Of a stretch of 64,000 nt of DNA, positions 58,653-64,000 are shown one piece after another. Source of the stretch: Novosphingobium terrae (lineage in GTDB: Bacteria > Pseudomonadota > Alphaproteobacteria > Sphingomonadales > Sphingomonadaceae); the NCBI RefSeq assembly GCF_017163935.1, contig NZ_JABVZR010000001.1, positions 992,001 to 1,056,000 of the forward strand. The letters are read 5' to 3'. A program made the position numbers and the translations under genes. Under the pieces are notes generated by a model, which did no database searches, had not been told where the DNA came from, and saw nothing but the letters and a program-made list of their open reading frames with translations. Numbering within the stretch: position 1 is the first letter of the stretch; each line of letters begins with the position of its first letter.

Positions 58653-58727
58653 GTTCAGCTTTCACATGTTGACCGCGTTTTCCGAGCCGCCGGGCTGGAC
58701 GCCCGGCTTGAAAAGGCTCTGACGCAA

Positions 58728-58764
58728 TCAGGCCCGGCTCCACCGAATGGGGAACCGGGCCTGA
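58728..58764. terminator. Hairpin downstream of emrB
   Basis: TCAGGCCCGG and CCGGGCCTGA form a perfect 10-bp stem around a 17-base loop, about 35 bp after the emrB stop. No clear T run. Confidence 0.6.
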
Positions 58765-58795
58765 CGCGGGGGGCTCGTGAATGCGGTTAATGCGG

Positions 58796-60343
58796 TTAAT
58801 GCGCGGCGCTGGTGTCCACCTTGCCGCGCGGACGCGGTGCCAGCCAGATGATCAGCGCCGAGCCAAAGAACAGGAAGGACGAGGCCAGGAAGATATGCGT
58901 CGTGGCCACAGCCGTGCTTTGCGTGGCGATCTGCTGCTCGATCATGCCCCGGATCTGGCCGAGCGAGAAGCCCGCCGTATCCAGCGCGTCACGCGTCGGC
59001 CCGCTGTTCATCTGGGAGACCAGCTCGTTGCGCGAAATGCGCGAGTCACTGTCCCATGCCGTGGTGACGATGGAGGTGGCCACCGCGCCCGAAAGCGTGC
59101 GCAAGAAGCTCATCACACCGGCGGCAGAGGCGGTTTCCTCCGGGCTCACCGCGCCAAGGGCAATGGTGGTCACCGGCACGAAGAACAGCGGCAGGCCGAT
59201 GCCCTGAAGCAGCTGCGGGAAGGCAAAGGTCCAGAAATCGCCGCTGCTGTTCCAATGGGCGCGCATCAGCGTGGTGACGCCCAGCCAGGTGATGCCCAGG
59301 AACACCAGCAGGCGCGGATCGACCCGCGTCACCCAGCGCGCCACCAGCGGAGACACCACCACTGCCGACATGCCCGAGAAGGCCGTGACATAACCGGCAT
59401 AGGTGGCGGTATAGCCCTGCGAAGACTGCAGCCACTGCGGAATGATCACCGCCGAGGTGAAATAGGTGCCGAAACAGGCCGCCATGGCCAGTGTCGCCAC
59501 GGTGAAACCGCGATGGCGCAGCACCTTGAGGTCCACCACCGGATGCTTTTCGGTAAACTCCCAGGCACAGAAGACCAGAAAACCGATCGCCGCCAGAATG
59601 CCCAGGCTCAGGATGAGGTTGTTGTTGAACCAGTCACGGTCATGCCCAAGATCCAGCATGATCTGCAGGCAGGCGACCCAGCCCACCAGCAGCGCCAGAC
59701 CGACCTTGTCGATGCGGGCCGCAACCGTGGGCGTTTCCGCCGCGCGCAGATAGCGCATGGAGATGAACAGGCAGACCGCCGCCACCGGCAGGTTGATGAA
59801 GAAGATCCAGTGCCATGACCAGTTGTCGGAAATGGTGCCGCCAAGGATCGGGCCCAGAATCGGCGCCGTCACCGTGGTCATCGCCCACATGCCCATCGCC
59901 GCGCCGTGCTTCTCCTTGGGGAAGATGCGCAGCAGCAGGGTCTGCGTCAGCGGCATCAGCGGGCCGCCGCAGAAGCCCTGACCCAGACGGCAGATCACCA
60001 GCATGGGCAGGGTGGTGGACATGCCGCACAGCGCGGAGAACACCGCAAAGCCGGCCATGCCCATGATGAAGGTCTTCACCGCGCCATAGCGCTGCGAGAG
60101 GAAGCCTGTCAGCGGCACGCAGACCGCTTCGGCCACCGAATAGGAGGTGATGATCCAGGTGCCCTGGCTGGAGGAAATCGCGAGACCGCCCGCGATATGC
60201 TCCACCGAGACGTTGGCGATGGTGGTGTCGAGCACCACCATGAAGTTGCTCAGCGCCAGCGCGAAGGCCGCGATCAGCAGGGATGAGCCCTGGAGTAGCT
60301 GATCGGGCGGCAGCGCCGGCTTCGACGAAGCCGGTCCAGCCAT
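58796..60343 (-). CDS. emrB: EmrB/QacA-type MFS drug exporter (DHA2)
   Basis: 515 residues, 14 membrane helices. MVVLDTTIANVSVEHIAGGL in helix 1 is the DHA2 motif, TGFLSQRYGAVKTFIMGMAG is motif A, and QGFCGGPLMPLTQTLLLRIF with GPILGGTISDNWSWHWIFFI (motif C) follow. It exports hydrophobic drugs with EmrA and the NodT channel. It starts two bases after the emrA stop in a three-gene operon. Confidence 0.93.
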   Translation of the reverse strand: MAGPASSKPALPPDQLLQGSSLLIAAFALALSNFMVVLDTTIANVSVEHIAGGLAISSSQGTWIITSYSVAEAVCVPLTGFLSQRYGAVKTFIMGMAGFAVFSALCGMSTTLPMLVICRLGQGFCGGPLMPLTQTLLLRIFPKEKHGAAMGMWAMTTVTAPILGPILGGTISDNWSWHWIFFINLPVAAVCLFISMRYLRAAETPTVAARIDKVGLALLVGWVACLQIMLDLGHDRDWFNNNLILSLGILAAIGFLVFCAWEFTEKHPVVDLKVLRHRGFTVATLAMAACFGTYFTSAVIIPQWLQSSQGYTATYAGYVTAFSGMSAVVVSPLVARWVTRVDPRLLVFLGITWLGVTTLMRAHWNSSGDFWTFAFPQLLQGIGLPLFFVPVTTIALGAVSPEETASAAGVMSFLRTLSGAVATSIVTTAWDSDSRISRNELVSQMNSGPTRDALDTAGFSLGQIRGMIEQQIATQSTAVATTHIFLASSFLFFGSALIIWLAPRPRGKVDTSAAH

Positions 60344-60345
60344 GG

Positions 60346-61491
60346 TCAGTTCCCGCTTGCGATGTTGATGTCAGCGTCCATCGACAGGCCGACGCGCAGG
60401 GGATGATCCGCCAGCTCCTTGGGATCGAGCATCACGCGCACGGGCAGGCGCTGCACGATCTTGATCCAGTTGCCGGTGGCGTTCTGCGCCGGGATCAGCG
60501 CGAAGGCCGAACCGGTGCCGCCCGAGAAACCGGCGACCTTGCCATGGAACACCACGCCGCTGCCGTAGAGGTCGGAGGTCAGCTCGACCGCCTGGCCGGG
60601 CTTGACCTTCTCCAGCTGGCTTTCCTTGTAATTGGCATCGACATAGAGCGCGCCCACCGGCACCACACGCATCAGCGTGTTGCCCGCGGCCACGCGCTGG
60701 CCGACCTGCACCGCGCGGCCCGAGACCACGCCATCGATGGGCGCGCGGATCACGGTGCGCTCCAGATCCAGCTTGGCCTGATCGACCTTGGCCTGCGCCG
60801 CCAGCACATCGGGGTTGTTGGTCAGCGTGGTGCCGCTGATCAGCGCATCGGTGGCCGAGAAGTTGCCCTGTGCCACGCCCTTGTCCGACCCGGCCTGCGC
60901 CACGGAGGCGCGGGCCTGCTCAAGGCTGGCCCTGGCAGCGGCGAAGGCGTTGGTGGCGATGGTCAGCTCGTCGCCCGAAACGGCACCCTTGGGGGCCAGT
61001 GTGCGGCGGCGATCCAGATCGATCTTCGCCTTGTCATAGGCGGCCTGTGCCGAGGACAGCTGGGCCTGAGCGCTGACGATCATGGCCTGACGGGCCTTGA
61101 TCTGCGTGGCCAGCGCCTGTCCGGCAAAGGTGGTCTGCCCATACTGGCGCTTGGCCTTGGCCAGATCTGCTTCAGCCTGATTCAGGGCGATCTGCGCGTC
61201 ACGCGGGTCGATGCGCACCAGCACATCGCCCTTATGGACGACCTGCGTGTCCTGCACATTCACCTCGGCGACCTGCCCGGCCACCATCGGGGTGATGGTG
61301 GCGGTGTCGGCGCCGACATAGGCGTTGTCCGTGGTGACATGGCGGCTGCCGATCAGCACATACCAGCCACCCGCGACCAGCCCGGCCACCACCACAGCGG
61401 CGGCAATGCCGGTGAGCAGCTTCTTGCGCTTTTGCGTGCGGGCCGCATCGTCCTGAGACTGCGAAACGGAGTTGAGATCGGCTTCAGCCAT
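60346..61491 (-). CDS. emrA: EmrA-type membrane fusion protein (HlyD family)
   Basis: 381 residues from ATG 61491, overlapping the upstream channel gene by eight bases; an ATG at 61560 is in-frame but inside that gene. One N-terminal membrane helix (LLTGIAAAVVVAGLVAGGWY), lipoyl half RHVTTDNAYVGADTATITPM, a long coiled coil (about 120-215) and beta-barrel VIRAPIDGVVSGRAVQVGQR. It bridges EmrB and the outer-membrane channel. Confidence 0.93.
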   Translation of the reverse strand: MAEADLNSVSQSQDDAARTQKRKKLLTGIAAAVVVAGLVAGGWYVLIGSRHVTTDNAYVGADTATITPMVAGQVAEVNVQDTQVVHKGDVLVRIDPRDAQIALNQAEADLAKAKRQYGQTTFAGQALATQIKARQAMIVSAQAQLSSAQAAYDKAKIDLDRRRTLAPKGAVSGDELTIATNAFAAARASLEQARASVAQAGSDKGVAQGNFSATDALISGTTLTNNPDVLAAQAKVDQAKLDLERTVIRAPIDGVVSGRAVQVGQRVAAGNTLMRVVPVGALYVDANYKESQLEKVKPGQAVELTSDLYGSGVVFHGKVAGFSGGTGSAFALIPAQNATGNWIKIVQRLPVRVMLDPKELADHPLRVGLSMDADINIASGN

Positions 61492-62974
61492 GGGTTGCAT
61501 CCTTGGGGGCATTTGCGGCTGCAGCCGCTGAATGGGGGGTGTTGTTGGCGACGGAGGCACTCAGCCCGCCGCCCAGAGCGCGCACCAGCGCGACATCCAG
61601 TGTGAAGGCACGCGCCTGAAGGTCGGCATGGGTGCGCCGCGCGGTCAGCACGGCTTCCTGCGCCGAAAGCACATTGAGATAGGTGGAGAGACCGCCTTCA
61701 TAGCGCATGCGGGCCACCTCATAGGCCGCCTCGGACTGGGTGAGGGCCTGTTGGCTCTGCTCCAGCCGCTGCGTCAGCATGGCCTGGCTGGCCGCCGCAT
61801 CCGCCACATCGTGGAAGGCGGTGGCGACGGTCTTGTCATAGGTGGCGACCGCCTCGTCGAAGGTCGAGCGGGCCGAGCGATACTTGCCCTTGATCTCGCC
61901 GCCATGGAAGATCGGCAGGGAGATCGAGGGGCCGATGCCGCCCAGCAGGGTGCTGCCCTGCACGAGGTTTTCCAGCCCGATGGCGGGGTGAGCCGCCAGC
62001 GCGGTGATCGAGACGGCGGGGTAGAAACCGGCGCGGGCCACGCGGATCTGCTCGTCATCGGCCTTCACACGAGCGAGAGCCGCCGCGACATCGGGGCGAT
62101 GGGCGATGAGATCGGTGGTGATCCCGGCAGGCAGGCCGCGCGCGGTGATCTGCACGGTCGGGCGGGCGATGGCCAGGCCGCGATCGGGGCCCTTGCCCAG
62201 CAGTGCGGCCAGCGCATTGCGGGTGAGGGTGATGTTTTCGTCGATCTGCAGCAGCTGTTCGCGCGCGGCGGGCACGGCGGCCTGTGCCTGCTTCAGTTCC
62301 GCCTGCGTATCGAGCCCGTTGGTCACGCGGTCGGACGTCAGCTGCGCCTGCGTTTCCTTCAGCTTGATCGAGGCTTCCTGCACATCGCGCTCGGCATAGA
62401 GCCGGGCGAGATCGGCATAGGAGCTGGCGATCGCCGTGGAGAGCGTGAGGCGTGCCTGGGCCACATCCAGCTCGGCGGCGGTGCCGTTCAGCTTGGCGGC
62501 GCGCAGCGCGGCGCGGTTCTTGCCCCACAGATCAAGGTCGAAGCTGAGCTGCAGCGCATCGGCGCCCACGCCGCTCCAGCCATCGGCCAGCAAGCCGCCG
62601 GGGAAGTCCTTGGCGTAGGTTTCCTGGCCGATGATATGGCCGTCCAGCTTGGGCAACAGAGCGGCGCCCTGCTGCTGCACCGTGCCCTGTGCCTGATGCA
62701 GGCGGGCGACGGCGGTGGCGACATCGGGGGCGCCTTGCAGGCCCTCGGCAATCAGCGCGTCAAGCTGGGGATCGCCATAGGCGTGCCACCAGTCCTGAGC
62801 GGGCCATTGCGCGTCAGCCGTTGCGGCAGCGCCCAGCGTTTGCTGCGCTGCAAAATCGGAGATGGGGGCGGGCGCCGGCTTGGGAGGCAGCGGCGGCACG
62901 CTCACGCAGCCAGCCAAAAGGACCGGCAGCAGGGCGGAGAGGATTGTGGTGCTGCGAAGTGGGGGGTGCTTCAT
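61484..62974 (-). CDS. NodT/OprM-type outer-membrane efflux lipoprotein
   Basis: 496 residues. Signal peptide with lipobox LLAGC (Cys22). Two TolC-like repeats of long helices: ADAQWPAQDWWHAYGDPQLD and DLDLWGKNRAALRAAKLNGT in the first, RPDVAAALARVKADDEQIRV and ARSTFDEAVATYDKTVATAF in the second. It forms the trimeric exit duct of the EmrAB pump. First gene of the operon, divergent from a TetR gene with operator-like dyads between them. Confidence 0.92.
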   Translation of the reverse strand: MKHPPLRSTTILSALLPVLLAGCVSVPPLPPKPAPAPISDFAAQQTLGAAATADAQWPAQDWWHAYGDPQLDALIAEGLQGAPDVATAVARLHQAQGTVQQQGAALLPKLDGHIIGQETYAKDFPGGLLADGWSGVGADALQLSFDLDLWGKNRAALRAAKLNGTAAELDVAQARLTLSTAIASSYADLARLYAERDVQEASIKLKETQAQLTSDRVTNGLDTQAELKQAQAAVPAAREQLLQIDENITLTRNALAALLGKGPDRGLAIARPTVQITARGLPAGITTDLIAHRPDVAAALARVKADDEQIRVARAGFYPAVSITALAAHPAIGLENLVQGSTLLGGIGPSISLPIFHGGEIKGKYRSARSTFDEAVATYDKTVATAFHDVADAAASQAMLTQRLEQSQQALTQSEAAYEVARMRYEGGLSTYLNVLSAQEAVLTARRTHADLQARAFTLDVALVRALGGGLSASVANNTPHSAAAAANAPKDATHG

Positions 62975-62983
62975 AAGTTTTAC

Positions 62984-63053
62984 CGTACTGTGGGGTACGC
63001 CTCATATCTGCCTCAGGAATGGGCTTGTCAACCCATAATGATACTATATAGTA
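62984..63053. promoter_or_regulatory. Operator candidates between efflux operon and TetR gene
   Basis: CGTAC-N6-GTACG (62984-62999) starts ten bp upstream of the efflux operon start codon, and TACTATATAGTA (63042-63053) is a perfect 12-bp palindrome 15 bp before the TetR start. Both share the GTAC/AGTAC half-site element. Likely TetR-repressor sites. Confidence 0.7.
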
Positions 63054-63068
63054 CGGCATAACGAATGT

Positions 63069-63716
63069 ATGGATACGAGTATGAGCAAAAGAGAAGAGCG
63101 CCGGGGAGAGCGGCGCGCCACCATTCTGGAAACCGCCGGCGCGTGCTTTCTGGAACATGGCTATGCCGGCACCACCATGTCAGCCGTGGCGGCCCGTCTG
63201 GGCGGTTCCAAAGGCACGCTGTGGAGCTATTTTTCCTCGAAAGAAGAGCTGTTTGCGGCCTGTATCGAAGAAAAGACCGAGATCTTCCGCGCCGAATTGG
63301 TGCAAGTGCTCAATCCCGGTGCGCCGCTGCGCCCGGCGATCGAGGGTTTCTGCCGCCGTTTCATGGCCAAGATCCGCGAGCCGCAATCGGTTGCCCTCTA
63401 TCAGCTGCTCTGCGGTGAAGGCACGCGGGCGGGCGAGGCGAGTCGCATTTTCTATGAGCGCGGCCCCGGCGTGGTGCAGGCGCTGCTGGTGGCCTTTCTG
63501 AGCGGCCATGAGGCAGGCGGGCGGCTGAGCGGCGGCACGCCGCTGGAAATGGCGCAGGTGCTGATTTCGCTCTGCACCGGCATCTCGCATCAGCGCGCCT
63601 TGCTGGGGCTGACCTGCCCGCAGGGCGCCACGCAGCCGCCGCCGCCTGAAAAGATCGCCGATCTGTTCTTCCGCCTCTATGCGGTGAATGAGGCCGAGGT
63701 GAAGCGCGTCGCCTGA
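63069..63716 (+). CDS. TetR-family repressor of the efflux operon
   Basis: 215 residues from ATG 63069 (ATG 63081 is also possible). HTH domain: RRATILETAGACFLEHGYAG, TTMSAVAARLGGSKGTLWSY with recognition helix, FSSKEELFAACIEEKTEIFR. The C-terminal domain matches the AefR/TetR_C group (FCRRFMAKIREPQSVALYQL). Divergent from the EmrAB-NodT operon with shared dyads, so local repression and induction by pump substrates are expected. Confidence 0.9.
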   Translation: MDTSMSKREERRGERRATILETAGACFLEHGYAGTTMSAVAARLGGSKGTLWSYFSSKEELFAACIEEKTEIFRAELVQVLNPGAPLRPAIEGFCRRFMAKIREPQSVALYQLLCGEGTRAGEASRIFYERGPGVVQALLVAFLSGHEAGGRLSGGTPLEMAQVLISLCTGISHQRALLGLTCPQGATQPPPPEKIADLFFRLYAVNEAEVKRVA

Positions 63717-63753
63717 AGCTGATGGCGCGTTTGGACACGGCGATCGATGAAAC

Positions 63754-63812
63754 ACTGCCCGATCGTCGGGAGACGTCATGGGAGCGCGAGGGGGTAACCC
63801 CCTCGCACCTTC
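63754..63812. repeat. Intergenic repeat, partial copy C (right end only)
   Basis: The sequence from CACTG at 63754 to the end of the hairpin GCGAGGGGG-TAA-CCCCCTCGC matches the right end of copy A (13557-13611) at almost every position, including an unbroken identical stretch of more than 30 bases over the hairpin. The left arm and centre are absent. It lies between the convergent TetR and TenA genes. Confidence 0.8.
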
Positions 63813-63823
63813 TCTTTTAAGGC

Positions 63824-64000
63824 TTAATCGAACCCCACCGGCCAGCCCGCGCGGCGATAGGCCGAATCCCAGAACATCCATTCAAAGCGCGTCGCATTGC
63901 GGAAGGCTGTGGCCATGCCTTCGCGGATCGCGGGCGAGGCCTGCGCCGCGGCCTCATCCACCAGGGCGCGCACGCGATCCGTCGCCTCGCCGAAGGAGGG
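63824..64000 (-). CDS. TenA/thiaminase II family protein (C-terminal fragment; 5' part outside window)
   Basis: 58 codons and a TAA stop on the minus strand, open to the right edge. The end ATAFRNATRFEWMFWDSAYR followed by RAGWPVGFD matches the C-terminus of TenA-like haem-oxygenase-fold proteins (F-x-x-A-x-R-x-E-W-M-F-W-D pattern with the catalytic-type Glu). TenA enzymes salvage aminopyrimidine from degraded thiamine. Truncation is by the window, not by mutation, as far as can be seen. Confidence 0.75.
   Translation of the reverse strand, partial: PSFGEATDRVRALVDEAAAQASPAIREGMATAFRNATRFEWMFWDSAYRRAGWPVGFD

Overview
The window is GC-rich DNA from an alphaproteobacterium, most likely Sphingomonadales and probably Novosphingobium or a close relative. 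The basis is the complete PhyR/NepR/EcfG general-stress module with HRXXN-type (HWE/HisKA_2) kinases, two large TonB-dependent receptors, a SapC protein, and a FerA/FerB ferulate pathway whose CoA ligase is of the NDP-forming type, as in sphingomonads. There are no rRNA or tRNA genes, no phage, no IS and no CRISPR. Coding density is high and many genes overlap.

Layout. 1-3.5 kb: a GH130 glycosidase/phosphorylase (runs off the left edge) behind a GT4 glycosyltransferase fusion. 3.7-9.4 kb: stress core, with a small unlisted nepR-like gene, phyR, ecfG, and a four-gene signalling operon (lipoprotein, membrane histidine kinase, single-domain response regulator, receiver-HWE kinase). 9.4-20 kb: stress-type effectors (GlsB/YeaQ-like membrane protein, lipoprotein, hydrolase, ferritin-like protein, DUF4403, cyclopropane fatty acid synthase, DUF4142), plus an aldose epimerase, an MFS carrier, an aldo/keto reductase and a TetR regulator. 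20-32 kb: GH3 glucosidase, XRE regulator, a second HWE kinase, small membrane proteins, bestrophin, APC permease, SapC, and in a 0.6-kb gene-poor stretch a candidate stress-controlled small RNA. 32-41.5 kb: HxlR regulator, then p-hydroxycinnamate catabolism: AAHS transporter, ferA, ferB, DUF3237, vanillin/4-hydroxybenzaldehyde dehydrogenase, pobR and pobA. 41.5-49.3 kb: two divergent TonB receptors, an NAD(P)-binding protein, a three-domain rhodanese, peptide deformylase. 49.5-55 kb: DUF3857-transglutaminase-TPR protein, STAS-like protein, HIRAN protein, GST. 55-58.6 kb: egtD-egtB-MFS ergothioneine operon. 58.8-63.7 kb: EmrAB-NodT tripartite drug efflux with a divergent TetR regulator. The right edge holds the 3' end of a TenA-family gene.

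How it fits together. The strongest theme is an EcfG regulon readable from promoter sequence. GGAAC-N16/17-cGTT elements lie before cfa, before the small RNA, and as a perfect palindrome firing both ways between the kinase operon and the GlsB-like gene. Related GGAAC-N16-CATT or -CGTA elements lie before nepR, phyR, ecfG, the ferritin-like gene and egtD. A second theme is a family of about 236-bp intergenic repeats (two full copies, one partial), each between convergent genes, with terminal hairpins and a 39-bp centre that differs completely in sequence but not in length. A third is the ferulate regulon, where two copies of an operator GCTAT-N5-ATAGC mark the ferB and aldehyde dehydrogenase promoters although no MarR-type regulator gene is in the window.
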